A DNA stretch of 64,000 nt from Parapedobacter pyrenivorans_A (GTDB lineage: Bacteria > Bacteroidota > Bacteroidia > Sphingobacteriales > Sphingobacteriaceae), in the NCBI RefSeq assembly GCF_041925275.1, contig NZ_JBHEUZ010000011.1:124001-188000 (forward strand), read 5' to 3'. Shown here in pieces: positions 7,193 through 17,553 of the stretch; positions within the stretch are counted from its first letter, which is position 1, and each line of letters opens with the position of its first letter. Position numbers and translations under genes: made by a program. The notes beneath the pieces were generated by a model. That model made no database searches. It was not told where the DNA came from and saw nothing but the letters and a program-made list of their open reading frames with translations.

Positions 7193-8629
7193 ATGAACAG
7201 GATTATCTGCATCATTTTATTGCTACCTATATTTCCCGCCTTTGCGCAAGAGGAAAACCGCGACCAACAAATCAACCAAGCGGTATTCAACAAAATAGAG
7301 TACCATTTCAACCTGCAAGAGACAGACTCGATCTATGCATTGGCTGGCCCTAAATTCAAGCAGTCCCTTTCGCTACAGGCATTCCAAACCGTAATGGCCC
7401 AGCAATTATATCCGCTCGGGCAAATTCAATCGGCCGAATTGAAGAGCTATGATAAGGGAACGGGCATCTACAAGCTCAATTTCCTCAGCACGCCGCTGCA
7501 GGTTGTGCTGGCGCTGGACAGCTCGAATCGGATCGAGACATTCCTCTTCCAACCGTTTGCCGGCGACCCTGTTCCCGAAAAGACCGAAGTTCTTACCTCG
7601 CGCAGTCCCGCCACCTCTAAACTCGATGGCTATATCGACTCCATCGCACTTTCCTATAGCCGCAAGGGCCATACACACGCGTTGGCCATTGGCGTGGTCA
7701 ACGATGGCAAAACAAGCAGTTATTACTATGGGGAGACCGAAAAGGGAAACAAGCAACTGCCCGATGAAAACACGCTGTTTGAAATCGGATCAATCAGCAA
7801 GACATTTACAGCGACGCTGCTCGCTTACCTGGTACAAACCGGTCAGCTCAACCTCGACGATCCGATTACCGACTACTTGCCTGATTCGGTGGCTACCAAT
7901 CCGGATCTACAGCAAATCACGCTGAAACACTTGGCCAACCATACATCGGGCTTACCACGCATGCCTGCAAACATCGACGCCACGGCCGCATCCCATCCAC
8001 TCGATCCCTATAAAGGCTATACCCAAGCAGCGTTGTATGGCTTCTTGGCAACGTATAAAGCGACTACCCCCCCCGATGATAGCTACGTGTACAGCAACCT
8101 GGGATACGGGTTATTGGGCGATATCCTCTCGACCGTATATGGTAAACCGTACAATGAGATGGTACAGGAAATCATCTGCCACCCGCTCGGCCTGAAAAAC
8201 ACCACGGAGTTTCCCGCTCCAGATTCGCAATATGTGGCCAAAGTGTATAACAAGGACGGCAAAGAAACGCCTTTGTGGACATTTGATGCGTTCACGGCGC
8301 ATGGATCGCTTAAATCTACGGTAAAAGATTTGCTAACCTACGCAAAGGCCCATTTCAAGATGCCCGAAACGGACCTTGAGCACGCCTTGGCCGGCACCCG
8401 CCAATTTACTTTTTTCAATCCGCCAGACACTGACATTGGACTGGCGTGGCATATGAACTTGATGGGCGACGAACTTATCTACTGGCACAACGGCGGCACG
8501 TTCGGAAGCAGCAGCTATATGGCTTTTTCGCCCGACCGGAAGATGGCGGTTATTGTGCTATCGAATACCGCCGAGCCCGTCGATAGCGTCGGCAGTGCGA
8601 TTTTAAACTCCATCTTGGCAAGTAAGTGA
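7193..8629 (+). CDS. Secreted serine hydrolase (class C beta-lactamase/DD-peptidase fold) with DUF3887 domain
   Basis: A signal peptide (MNRIICIILLLPIFPAFAQ) leads a 478-residue protein. Residues about 25-125 resemble DUF3887. The remainder is a beta-lactamase/penicillin-binding-protein-like hydrolase: Ser-Xaa-Xaa-Lys as SISK (Ser200, Lys203 from this start), Tyr-Xaa-Asn as YSNLGYG, and a HNGG motif in place of KTG. It is probably a periplasmic esterase, D-amino-acid peptidase or class-C-like enzyme; resistance function cannot be inferred. An ATG four codons upstream (7181) is also possible. It follows the LytS/LytR genes closely and could be part of the same envelope-stress module. Confidence 0.83.
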   Translation: MNRIICIILLLPIFPAFAQEENRDQQINQAVFNKIEYHFNLQETDSIYALAGPKFKQSLSLQAFQTVMAQQLYPLGQIQSAELKSYDKGTGIYKLNFLSTPLQVVLALDSSNRIETFLFQPFAGDPVPEKTEVLTSRSPATSKLDGYIDSIALSYSRKGHTHALAIGVVNDGKTSSYYYGETEKGNKQLPDENTLFEIGSISKTFTATLLAYLVQTGQLNLDDPITDYLPDSVATNPDLQQITLKHLANHTSGLPRMPANIDATAASHPLDPYKGYTQAALYGFLATYKATTPPDDSYVYSNLGYGLLGDILSTVYGKPYNEMVQEIICHPLGLKNTTEFPAPDSQYVAKVYNKDGKETPLWTFDAFTAHGSLKSTVKDLLTYAKAHFKMPETDLEHALAGTRQFTFFNPPDTDIGLAWHMNLMGDELIYWHNGGTFGSSSYMAFSPDRKMAVIVLSNTAEPVDSVGSAILNSILASK

Positions 8630-8632
8630 CCA

Positions 8633-11188
8633 CTAAATTTCCTTCCGCAGAATCTCCAACGGTGGCCGTGAGGTTACGCCCCGGCTATTCACCAGCCCGA
8701 TCAGTACGGTCAGCGATGCGACAACCAGCATCAGCAGCAACAACACTGGGATATCGGGTGTGAATGGGATTTCAAAGCTGAATACGGCCAATGCCCAACT
8801 GCCCCCCATCCCCAGCAGCACCCCGGTAAACGAAGCGATAAGCCCTAAAAAGAAATACTCAAGGGCCGTAATTACCAAAATCTGCTTCCTCGTAGCTCCC
8901 ATGGTACGCAACAATACACCTTCCCTGATGCGTTGGTACTTGCTGATCATAACCGATGCTATCAATACGACAAAGCCGGTAAGGATGCTGAACCCACCCA
9001 TAAACCGGATCACGAAACCGATCTTGTCAAGTATGGCATCCAGCACTGACAAGATCAGCCCCAAGTCAATAATGGAAACATTGGGGAACTGCTGCACCAT
9101 TGCCTGCTGCATACGGGCTGAGGTCGCCTCGTCGGGCACACGGGTCATCAATACATGGAATTGTGGAGCATCGTTAATGACACCCTCCGGAAAAATCAGC
9201 CGGAAATTGGTCTGCACCCTGTTCCAATCGACCTCCCTGAAGCTACCGACAATCGTGGGTATGCGGACACCTTGCACATTGAATAGCAACTCGTCTCCGA
9301 TTTCTACCCGGATACGGCGGGCATACCCTTCTTCAAGCGATACCCTTGCGGTATCTCCCCCGATCGTTTCCCCCAGCCATTTACCCGCGGTAATCTTTTC
9401 CGAATCTGTCAGTTCCGACCGGTATGTCGACCGCAACTCACCCCCCAGCGCGCGGCGGGAAACATCAAGGGTACTATCGCGTCTGGCGGCGTCGGCAGTA
9501 ATGCCGTTGATGGCTTCCAATTGCACCGTTACGATCGGTACCTCATCCAATACGGGCAAACCTTGGGCGGCAACCAATTGGGCCACTTCGGCTTTCTGCG
9601 ACGATTGGATATCAAACAATACCATATTGGGCTGGTTCTCGCTAGACGACAGGGAGACGCGGGTTATCAGCATCCCCTGTACGGAAAATAAGGTCGCAAT
9701 AAATGCCGTACCCAGTCCAATCGCGACAATCAAGATGACGGTCTGGTTATTGGGCCTGAATAGGTTGGAGAGTCCCTGCCGCCATAGGTAACTCCATGAC
9801 GACGGGAAAAAACGCTTAACCAGCCATACGAGGAGGCTCGCCGCGGCATACAGCACCAGGAATGACAGTGCCACACCCACTGTAAATGCCAGTGTCTGCC
9901 CCACGCCATCCAATTGCAGATAGGCGTAGCCGAAAACAAACAGTCCGATGAGACCATATATCAGCCAACTCCAACGGTCCCTCACCGGGCTTGGCGCATC
10001 CAGCGACAGCCGCAAGGTGTTCAATGGAGCAATATTGCGGATGCCGATCAGCGGCAGCAATGCGAATAGCGCCGATATACAGACCCCCAGCCCAATACCT
10101 TGGGCAATGGCCCACCACGAGATATCACTGCTGATGGTTACCGGCACGAAATCGCGGAGCACCAACGGCAACAGTTGCTGGATGAACGTACCCAACAACG
10201 CGCCGATGACCGAACCGGCCAACCCGACGCCCAACACTTGGACAAGGAAAATCAAAAATGCCTGCCGCGAACTCGCCCCCAAACAACGTAATATGGCGAT
10301 GCTATTGAGTTTTTCTTTGATATAGATGTGTATGGCGCTCGATACACCGATGCATCCCAACAGCAACGCCACAAATCCCACTAACGACAGGAACTTGTTC
10401 AAGTCGGCAAATGACCGCCCCGTTTCACGCTTCCGCGAAGCAATGGTATCATACCCCATGCGCTGCACTTCCAGCAACGAATCGAGCCCACTGGCAAGCG
10501 CATCGGCATCCGAACCCTTCGCCAACTGGAAATAGTAACTGTAATTGATGCGGCTGCCCTTCTGGTTCAAACCCGTCGCCGGCAGGTACTCCAGCGGGAT
10601 GAACACCGCTGGGGCTACCGTAGTGGAAAGGCCACTTTGCCCGGGAGCCCGTTCAAGACGGCCGGCTATTTCGAACGTCACCTCCCCGATTTTCACCGAA
10701 TCACCTACCTCGGCATCGAATTGGAGCATGAGCGTCTTGTCTACCAATGCCTGCCGCTGTCTCCTGAACGTGGCCCCGGCCGCTTCCGGCACGGTTTCCA
10801 ACTGCCCGTAATAAGGGAACTCACCGCCCAGGGCCCTTACCTCCACCAAGCGGGTACCGCCATTATGGACAAAAAGCACCATCGATGCGAAACTTTGCTC
10901 CGCAGAATAACCTGTGCTTAATCGTTGTACCGAATCTACGATAGCCTGCCCCTCTACCGAAAGCTCGCGGTTGCTATGGAGCACCAAATCCGCTCCGATC
11001 AGGCCGGCAGCCTGCTTGTCGATATCCTTTGCAAGATTGTCTCCAAAGGAAAAGATGGCTACCAACGCCGCGATACCGATGATGATGGATGAGATGAAGA
11101 GGAACAGCCTGGAGCGGTTGCGACGGCTGTCGCGCCACGCCATGCGGGCTATCCAACGGAATGCAGTCTTTTCGCGATCGGGCATCAT
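8633..11188 (-). CDS. ABC transporter permease, FtsX/MacB family (YbbP-like)
   Basis: An 851-residue permease with the duplicated architecture of YbbP-type proteins. There is one N-terminal helix (FLFISSIIIGIAALVAIFSF), a periplasmic MacB_PCD domain, FtsX segments around 265-400, further helices at 410-490, a second periplasmic domain, and a final FtsX unit (about 725-845) ending RPPLEILRKEI. Such permeases do not import solutes; they typically extract lipoproteins, lipids or peptides, or transmit force across the envelope. The start overlaps the end of the ATPase gene by four bases, so the pair is one transcriptional and translational unit. No membrane fusion protein gene is adjacent. Confidence 0.9.
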   Translation of the reverse strand: MMPDREKTAFRWIARMAWRDSRRNRSRLFLFISSIIIGIAALVAIFSFGDNLAKDIDKQAAGLIGADLVLHSNRELSVEGQAIVDSVQRLSTGYSAEQSFASMVLFVHNGGTRLVEVRALGGEFPYYGQLETVPEAAGATFRRQRQALVDKTLMLQFDAEVGDSVKIGEVTFEIAGRLERAPGQSGLSTTVAPAVFIPLEYLPATGLNQKGSRINYSYYFQLAKGSDADALASGLDSLLEVQRMGYDTIASRKRETGRSFADLNKFLSLVGFVALLLGCIGVSSAIHIYIKEKLNSIAILRCLGASSRQAFLIFLVQVLGVGLAGSVIGALLGTFIQQLLPLVLRDFVPVTISSDISWWAIAQGIGLGVCISALFALLPLIGIRNIAPLNTLRLSLDAPSPVRDRWSWLIYGLIGLFVFGYAYLQLDGVGQTLAFTVGVALSFLVLYAAASLLVWLVKRFFPSSWSYLWRQGLSNLFRPNNQTVILIVAIGLGTAFIATLFSVQGMLITRVSLSSSENQPNMVLFDIQSSQKAEVAQLVAAQGLPVLDEVPIVTVQLEAINGITADAARRDSTLDVSRRALGGELRSTYRSELTDSEKITAGKWLGETIGGDTARVSLEEGYARRIRVEIGDELLFNVQGVRIPTIVGSFREVDWNRVQTNFRLIFPEGVINDAPQFHVLMTRVPDEATSARMQQAMVQQFPNVSIIDLGLILSVLDAILDKIGFVIRFMGGFSILTGFVVLIASVMISKYQRIREGVLLRTMGATRKQILVITALEYFFLGLIASFTGVLLGMGGSWALAVFSFEIPFTPDIPVLLLLMLVVASLTVLIGLVNSRGVTSRPPLEILRKEI

Positions 11189-11880
11189 CGGTTCGTTTTG
11201 TCTATCATCGAATCTGACACCACTTGGCCGCCTTTCATGCGGATAATCCGCTGTGTCTTTGACGCCAACTCCAAATCATGGGTTACCAATACCAATGTGG
11301 TACCCATATCGTGGTTGAGATCAAATAGTAGCTTTTCAACGTTCTCGCTCGTTTCGGCATCGAGGTTTCCCGTGGGCTCGTCGGCAAAGAGGATGCGCGG
11401 CGCATTGGAAAATGCCCGGGCGATGGATACCCGTTGCTGTTCGCCCCCCGACAACTGCAATGGATAGTGATGCCCACGGTCGGCCAAACCTACCTTATCC
11501 AGTAGGTCAAGTGCTACCTGCCGGCTGTTGCCTGCGCCACGCAGTTCGAGCGGCACCATTACATTCTCCAATGCCGTCAGTGTAGGCAATAATTGGAAAT
11601 TCTGGAAAACGAAACCAACATATTGGTTGCGTACCCGCGCCCGCTCGTCTTCGGTGAGCGTATCCAGCGACACCCCATTCAGCACGATACTGCCCACACT
11701 GGCCCGGTCCAATCCGGCGCAGAGCCCCAACAACGTAGTCTTACCACTGCCCGAGGGACCCACGATCGAAACCGTCGACGCTACCGCCACCTCAAAGTTG
11801 ATCTGGTGGAGCACCGTGAGCGATTTGCCCGCGCTTTGATAAGTCTTGCCGACTTCCCGCACACTTAATATCGTATCCAT
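11185..11880 (-). CDS. ABC transporter ATP-binding protein (LolD/YbbA type)
   Basis: A 231-residue nucleotide-binding subunit of the MacB/LolD group. The Walker A motif is GPSGSGKTTLLG (about residues 40-51), the signature LSGGEQQRVSIARAF, and Walker B ILFADEPTGNLD, followed by the switch His in LVTHDLE. It energises the permease encoded next to it. The ATG at 11880 follows a 230-base divergent region shared with the S9 peptidase gene. Confidence 0.93.
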   Translation of the reverse strand: MDTILSVREVGKTYQSAGKSLTVLHQINFEVAVASTVSIVGPSGSGKTTLLGLCAGLDRASVGSIVLNGVSLDTLTEDERARVRNQYVGFVFQNFQLLPTLTALENVMVPLELRGAGNSRQVALDLLDKVGLADRGHHYPLQLSGGEQQRVSIARAFSNAPRILFADEPTGNLDAETSENVEKLLFDLNHDMGTTLVLVTHDLELASKTQRIIRMKGGQVVSDSMIDKTNR

Positions 11881-12016
11881 TTATCTCCTTTTCCGTAAAA
11901 ATAAATTTATTCGGCTCCCATACAAGGAGCCACCAACCAAATAAAACAATAAATAGGTAGTTTTGACTTTGGTCTGACTGTCTTGTTACACCATAAACGC
12001 CTGCTGGATGAAATAG

Positions 12017-12054
12017 CGGGAACATGACTGTAAAACGGGAACATGATTGTAAAA
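12017..12054. repeat. Two tandem 19-bp repeats in a divergent promoter region
   Basis: cgggaacatgactgtaaaa (12017-12035) is followed immediately by a copy with one change (12036-12054). The pair lies between the divergent ABC ATPase and S9 peptidase genes, about 60 bases before the peptidase start. It could be a regulator-binding site or simple tandem duplication. Confidence 0.6.
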
Positions 12055-12115
12055 ATAATATTACAGCTTCGGGCAGTCACTATTTTTATTTCAATATTGC
12101 ACCCTATATCGCACC

Positions 12116-14971
12116 ATGAATTTCCAGACGATGACCATCAAACAGCAAGTCTTTGCCCTTTTAGCACTTATTTGCGGCATACATACCGCATGGGCACAAA
12201 ATAAACCTTTGGATCACGATGCCTACGATGGCTGGGAAACCATCTCTTCATCCGCGATCACTGACGATGGGCACTTTATCTATTACATCGTAAACCCACA
12301 GGCAGGCGATGGCAGGCTGGTAATCACCAATCCGCACAACCAACAGGTAGGCCGTATCGACCGGGCTTCCAAGGCCAATTTTTCTCCCAACGGCAATTAT
12401 CTCCTTGCGCACATCGAGCCATTCTACGAAGAAACACGGGCGGCCAAGATAAAAAAGAAAAAAGCGGACGAAATGCCGAAAGATTCGTTAGCCATCTTCT
12501 CCCTGGAAACGGCAGCGCTACAGAAGATACCCTTCGTAAAATCGTACAAGCTACCCGTGGAACCGGGTGATTATGTTGCTTACATCACTGAACGGCCGCT
12601 GGTACCGGAAGACACCACGAACGCCGAGAACGTCGGCAACAAAAAAACGGATCGCAAGAAACCGCAACCGACATTACATATACGACACCTTTCCAATGGT
12701 ACAGATACCACCATTGACCGCGTGGAGACCTATGAATTTAGCATCGACGGGAAGGTGCTGGTATATGTTAGAAAGGCCGAAGAAAAAGATAGCATCGGCG
12801 CGGATGCCGGACTATATTATTACGATTTCGCAACGAAGCAATCCCGGCATATCAGTCGGGGGAAAGGCAGCTACAAAAATATTACCTTTGACGATGCATC
12901 CCTACAATTGGCCTTCACAGCAGACAAGTCGCCTGAAAAATCGCTCCAAAAGGCATTCGATCTCTATTATTACGCCCCCGGGCAAGACAGTGCCATCATC
13001 ATCGCATCCCGCGCCGCCAATGGCATGCCCAACGGATGGTATGTAAGCGGCGAGGGGGATGTGCGGTTCAGCAAAAACGGCGAGAAGCTCTTCTTTGGCA
13101 TCGCGCCTATCCCACGGGTGAAAGACACCACGCTGGTGGACTTTGAACATGCAAACGTCGACATCTGGCACTGGAAAGACGATTATTTGCAAACGCAGCA
13201 GCTGGTCAACCTGAGCCGCGAACAAAACAGGAGCTACCTGGCCGTCACCTACCCCAAACAGGGGCGCAAGGTGATAGCTTTGGCCGATGAGCAACTTCCA
13301 GACATCCGGCTGACCGACGATGCCGACAATATGTACATCCTGGCCACCACCGATGTAGGTCGGCGCATCGAGACCCAATGGCGCACCGGTGCCTTTGAAG
13401 ATATATACACCGTTTCCACCGTGGATGGTGCCCGGAAAAAAATCGCGGAGCACGTCCGTGGCCGTATCCATATGTCGCCGACGGGCAACTACATCACCTG
13501 GTTCAACCGGTCAGACGGAAATTGGTACAGCCACGACATCCAAGCGGGCAATACGATACAGCTAAACACAGACTTGCCTGTCAGCTTTGCAGATGAAGAC
13601 AACGATGTTCCCGACGACCCGAGCGACTACGGCGTGGCGGGCTGGAGCAAGGACGACGAGGAAATCTTCATTTACGACAAATACGATATATGGGCGTTCC
13701 GCCCGGACGGATCTAAGCGCAGGCTGGTTACCAATGGGGCTGGAAGGAGCAGCCAAACAACGTTCCGATACCATGAAATGGAAGAAAGCCGCTTGGATCG
13801 GTATCGGCAAAGACGGGGTGCAACGGCCGATGCAACCGTCATTGACACCAGGAAGCCATTGGTTTTATCGGCTTTCAACCATATCACGAAAGAAAGCGGT
13901 TGGTACCGGGCCAACGGCGACAATAACCGGGACCCGAAGGAAATGGCGGTAGGCCCCTATCGTTACAACCAGGCGAAACGTGCCCTGGATGCCGACACCT
14001 ATATCTACACCAAGGAGAATTACGTTTCCTCGCCGGATGTTTACGTATCGGCAGATTTTGTGAAAGAAACCAAACTGAGCGGCATCAACCCGCAGCAACA
14101 GCAATATAACTGGGGTACGGCCGAACTGGTTAAATGGACCACCCCGATGGGCCATGAGGCCGAGGGGATCCTCTACAAGCCCCAAGACTTCAACCCTGAT
14201 AAAAAATACCCCATCATTGCCTATTTCTATGAAGAACTGTCGGATGGCCTGTACAACTACATTCCCCCTACCCCAACGCCTTCACGGCTCAACATCAGTT
14301 TCTTTGTGAGCAACGGTTACCTTGTTTTTGCTCCCGATATCCACTACGAAACGGGGCACCCCGGCCGGTCGGCCGAGGAATACGTCAATTCGGGAATGGA
14401 GGAATTACAAAAATACCCTTGGGTTGATGGCGATAGGATGGGCATCCAGGGCCAAAGTTGGGGTGGTTACCAGGTAGCCCATCTGATTACACGTACCGAC
14501 AGGTATGCAGCAGCATGGGCGGGGGCACCCGTGGTAAACATGACCTCCGCGTACGGTGGCATCCGATGGCAGAGCGGGATGAACCGACAATTCCAGTATG
14601 AACGGACGCAAAGCCGCATCGGGGCCACCCTATGGGAAAAACCCGAGTTATACATTGAGAACTCCCCGTTATTCCATTTGCCCAATGTAACAACCCCGGT
14701 GGTCATCATGCACAACGATGAGGATGGCGCGGTGCCGTGGTACCAAGGCATCGAAATGTTCACTGCGCTACGCCGGTTGCAAAAGCCTGTTTGGTTGTTA
14801 AATTACAACGGCGAGGCACACAACCTCGTCCATCGTCAAAACCGAAAGGATATCCAGCGTCGCGAACTCGAGTTTTTCGATCATTTTCTGAAAGGGAAAC
14901 CGGCAGCTCCATGGATTGAACATGGTGTACCCGCCACGCTCAAAGGCATTGACTGGGGCTTCGGCGAATGA
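12116..14971 (+). CDS. Secreted S9-family (prolyl oligopeptidase-like) serine peptidase
   Basis: A 951-residue protein with an N-terminal signal peptide (QQVFALLALICGIHTAWAQ). A long beta-propeller region (about 30-620) precedes the catalytic alpha/beta hydrolase domain. The nucleophile Ser781 is in GQSWGGYQ, the acid is Asp868 or Asp870 (MHNDEDGAVPW), and the His is in NGEAHNLV near 900. The length and signal peptide suit the large Bacteroidota periplasmic S9 peptidases, which cleave oligopeptides after proline or act as dipeptidyl/acyl peptidases. The exact specificity is not predictable. The start could also be the ATG five codons later (12131). Confidence 0.9.
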   Translation: MNFQTMTIKQQVFALLALICGIHTAWAQNKPLDHDAYDGWETISSSAITDDGHFIYYIVNPQAGDGRLVITNPHNQQVGRIDRASKANFSPNGNYLLAHIEPFYEETRAAKIKKKKADEMPKDSLAIFSLETAALQKIPFVKSYKLPVEPGDYVAYITERPLVPEDTTNAENVGNKKTDRKKPQPTLHIRHLSNGTDTTIDRVETYEFSIDGKVLVYVRKAEEKDSIGADAGLYYYDFATKQSRHISRGKGSYKNITFDDASLQLAFTADKSPEKSLQKAFDLYYYAPGQDSAIIIASRAANGMPNGWYVSGEGDVRFSKNGEKLFFGIAPIPRVKDTTLVDFEHANVDIWHWKDDYLQTQQLVNLSREQNRSYLAVTYPKQGRKVIALADEQLPDIRLTDDADNMYILATTDVGRRIETQWRTGAFEDIYTVSTVDGARKKIAEHVRGRIHMSPTGNYITWFNRSDGNWYSHDIQAGNTIQLNTDLPVSFADEDNDVPDDPSDYGVAGWSKDDEEIFIYDKYDIWAFRPDGSKRRLVTNGAGRSSQTTFRYHEMEESRLDRYRQRRGATADATVIDTRKPLVLSAFNHITKESGWYRANGDNNRDPKEMAVGPYRYNQAKRALDADTYIYTKENYVSSPDVYVSADFVKETKLSGINPQQQQYNWGTAELVKWTTPMGHEAEGILYKPQDFNPDKKYPIIAYFYEELSDGLYNYIPPTPTPSRLNISFFVSNGYLVFAPDIHYETGHPGRSAEEYVNSGMEELQKYPWVDGDRMGIQGQSWGGYQVAHLITRTDRYAAAWAGAPVVNMTSAYGGIRWQSGMNRQFQYERTQSRIGATLWEKPELYIENSPLFHLPNVTTPVVIMHNDEDGAVPWYQGIEMFTALRRLQKPVWLLNYNGEAHNLVHRQNRKDIQRRELEFFDHFLKGKPAAPWIEHGVPATLKGIDWGFGE

Positions 14972-15187
14972 TTAAACTACAGGGATTAACTGTATGCATT
15001 TGCCCCCTTGCCGTCTATTTTTCACAAAAGCATAGTCAAGTCGCCACAAAATCGATTATTTCGCATTTATTTTTAAATAATATTGAAATTTTTCCAACGA
15101 AATCAATGAAATGTCATTTTTTTTTTCGAATATTGAACCGAAAATTAAAAAACAACACAACATACAGGCAAAACTAATAAAAATTCA

Positions 15188-17374
15188 ATGTCAGGATTAA
15201 GATTCAAGGCGGTAGAGACCGCGGTTTCGCGATTAAATCGAACCGATACCCACGAAACAACTAAACCCTCCCTGTTTTTCGGAAAGAATGTGTTCACAAC
15301 AGCAAAGATGAAGGAATACCTTCCTAAGAATGCCTATGAAGAACTGACGGAAACCATAGACAGCGGCAGGCCCATCACCCACGATCTTGCCGAGCATATC
15401 TCCCAGGCAATGAAAAGCTGGGCTATCACCAATGGTGTAACGCATTACACCCACTGGTTCCAGCCATTGACCGGCGCCACCGCAGAGAAACACGATGCGT
15501 TCTTCGAACCCCTGCCCGATGGTTCGGCCATCGACAAGTTCACCGCCAGCGCGTTGGTACAGCAGGAACCCGACGCATCCAGCTTCCCCAACGGCGGCAT
15601 ACGCAACACCTTCGAGGCCCGCGGTTACACCGGATGGGACCCATCGTCGCCGGCTTTTATTTATGAGACCGGTGGCAGCAAAACGCTTTGCATCCCCACG
15701 ATTTTCGTTTCCTATACCGGCGAGGCGCTCGATTACAAGGCCCCGTTGCTGAAAGCCATCAATGCCCTCGACAAAGCCGCGGTAGACGTAGCCAATTTCT
15801 TCGATAAATCGATCACCAAGATAACAGCATCATTGGGTATTGAGCAGGAATATTTTTTGGTAGACCTCGCCTTATTTAATGCACGCCCTGACTTGCAGCT
15901 CACCGGCCGCACGCTATTCGGCCACATGTCTGCCAAGGGGCAACAGCTGGAAGACCACTATTTCGGTGCCATCCCCGAGCGGGTACTGGCATTTATGGTC
16001 GACCTCGAGCAGGAAGCGCTCAAATTGGGCATCCCATTAAAAACACGCCATAACGAAGTGGCCCCTTCCCAATTTGAGTGTGCGCCCATGTTCGAAGAAA
16101 TCAACTTGGCGATAGACCATAATCAATTATTGCTCAATTTGATGGAGCAAGTGGCGCTCCGGCACAAATTCAAAGTGCTGATCCACGAGAAGCCGTATGC
16201 AGACATCAATGGCTCAGGCAAGCACAACAACTGGTCGATGATTACCAATACCGGTGTGAATTTGCTGTCGCCGGGGAAAACACCGAAGACCAACCTGATG
16301 TTCCTGACGTTTTTCGTCAACGTAATCAAAGCCGTCCATGAACATGCGGACCTGATGCGGGCATCGATCGCCAGCGCAGGCAACGACCACCGCTTGGGTG
16401 CCAACGAGGCACCTCCGGCCATTATTTCCATCTTCCTCGGCAGTCAACTCAATGCGGTGCTCGATGAAGTGGAAACCGCCCGGGTAGCCAAGAAGGTGAA
16501 AAATGAGGCATTGCTATGGCACGGCATCCCCAAAATCCCGCAATTGCAACTCGATAACACCGATCGCAACCGGACATCCCCCTTTGCCTTCACCGGCAAT
16601 AAATTCGAGTTCCGGGCGGTAGGTTCGGCCTCCAACAGCGCCAGTCCGATGACCGTACTCAGCGCCATCGTAGCCAACCAACTCATCGAGTTTAAAACGG
16701 AGGTCGACAAACAGATCAAGAAAGGCACGAAAAAAGATCTTGCTCTGCTCAACGTTGTACGCAAATACATCAAAGAATCGAAAGCGATCCGGTTTGAGGG
16801 CAACGGCTACAGCAAAGAATGGGAAGAGGAAGCCCACAAACGTGGACTGTCGAACATCAAGACCACACCGAAAGCACTGGACGTGTATGTGAGTGAACGG
16901 TCGTTGGATATGTTCGAGAACCTAGCCATATTCACCAAGCGGGAGAGCGAAGCCCGCCATGAAATCCTACTGGAAAACTACTTCAAGAAAATCCAGATCG
17001 AGGCCCGCGTTATCGGAGAGATCGTAACCAGCCTGGTGGCTCCCGCAGCATTCAACTACCAGAACGTTCTCATTGAGAATATAAAGGGACTGAAGGATTT
17101 GGGACTGAAAGCGGAAGCATACGGATCGCAAGCCAATTTGGTAGAACGTATTTCCAACCACATCAATACCATCTTGGTCGATGCCGAAGCGATGCGCCAG
17201 GAACGCAAGAAAGCAAACGTCCTTGAAGATGCACGCGAAAAAGCGATCGCTTACGACACGAAGGTGAAACCGTATTTCGACAAAATCCGATACCATCTGA
17301 ATAAGTTGGAGCAGATTGTGGACGACCGGCAGTGGCCGTTGCCGAAACTGCGCGAACTCCTGTTCGTACGGTAA
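15188..17374 (+). CDS. glnA: Glutamine synthetase type III (GlnN)
   Basis: A 728-residue enzyme that makes glutamine from glutamate, ammonia and ATP. Its length and N-terminal VTHYTHWFQPLTGATAEKHD identify the type III class, which is about 250 residues longer than the type I enzyme and is common in Bacteroidota. Other hallmarks are SLGIEQEYFLVD, KTRHNEVAPSQFE, NGSGKHNNWS and RLGANEAPPAI. The C-terminal DUF4482-like helical extension (about 600-728) is present. A 216-base A+T-rich leader precedes it, with no clear promoter box. A strong terminator follows, so it is probably monocistronic. Confidence 0.96.
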   Translation: MSGLRFKAVETAVSRLNRTDTHETTKPSLFFGKNVFTTAKMKEYLPKNAYEELTETIDSGRPITHDLAEHISQAMKSWAITNGVTHYTHWFQPLTGATAEKHDAFFEPLPDGSAIDKFTASALVQQEPDASSFPNGGIRNTFEARGYTGWDPSSPAFIYETGGSKTLCIPTIFVSYTGEALDYKAPLLKAINALDKAAVDVANFFDKSITKITASLGIEQEYFLVDLALFNARPDLQLTGRTLFGHMSAKGQQLEDHYFGAIPERVLAFMVDLEQEALKLGIPLKTRHNEVAPSQFECAPMFEEINLAIDHNQLLLNLMEQVALRHKFKVLIHEKPYADINGSGKHNNWSMITNTGVNLLSPGKTPKTNLMFLTFFVNVIKAVHEHADLMRASIASAGNDHRLGANEAPPAIISIFLGSQLNAVLDEVETARVAKKVKNEALLWHGIPKIPQLQLDNTDRNRTSPFAFTGNKFEFRAVGSASNSASPMTVLSAIVANQLIEFKTEVDKQIKKGTKKDLALLNVVRKYIKESKAIRFEGNGYSKEWEEEAHKRGLSNIKTTPKALDVYVSERSLDMFENLAIFTKRESEARHEILLENYFKKIQIEARVIGEIVTSLVAPAAFNYQNVLIENIKGLKDLGLKAEAYGSQANLVERISNHINTILVDAEAMRQERKKANVLEDAREKAIAYDTKVKPYFDKIRYHLNKLEQIVDDRQWPLPKLRELLFVR

Positions 17375-17401
17375 GGTAATACGAATCCATATCGCACAAA
17401 T

Positions 17402-17436
17402 AACACGAGGCCTCCTTATACGGGAGGCCTCGTGTT
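17402..17436 (+). terminator. Rho-independent terminator after glutamine synthetase gene
   Basis: A perfect 14-bp stem (AACACGAGGCCTCC at 17402-17415 with its complement at 17423-17436) has a seven-base loop and is followed by atttgtt. It separates glnA from the methionine operon. Confidence 0.9.
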
Positions 17437-17474
17437 ATTTGTTAAGGCACCTGCTCAAAAAAATCAAAAAAGGG

Positions 17475-17505
17475 TTGCACAACCCAACCATACCGCGTAT
17501 ATTTG
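17475..17505 (+). promoter_or_regulatory. Promoter of the SAM riboswitch-metYX-hom transcript
   Basis: TTG (17475-17477) and TATATTTG (17498-17505) are spaced by 20 bases and match the Bacteroidota consensus. Transcription would start near 17512, about 40 bases before the aptamer and 430 bases before metY. Confidence 0.7.
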
Positions 17506-17553
17506 CAACCGTTGCGTGGATACACGCACAAATCAATTCCTCTTCAAAAGTAG

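Noticed and set aside
8760..9791. 343-codon plus-strand ORF inside the ABC permease gene
   Set aside because: It is antisense to a well-supported permease and has no recognisable domain.
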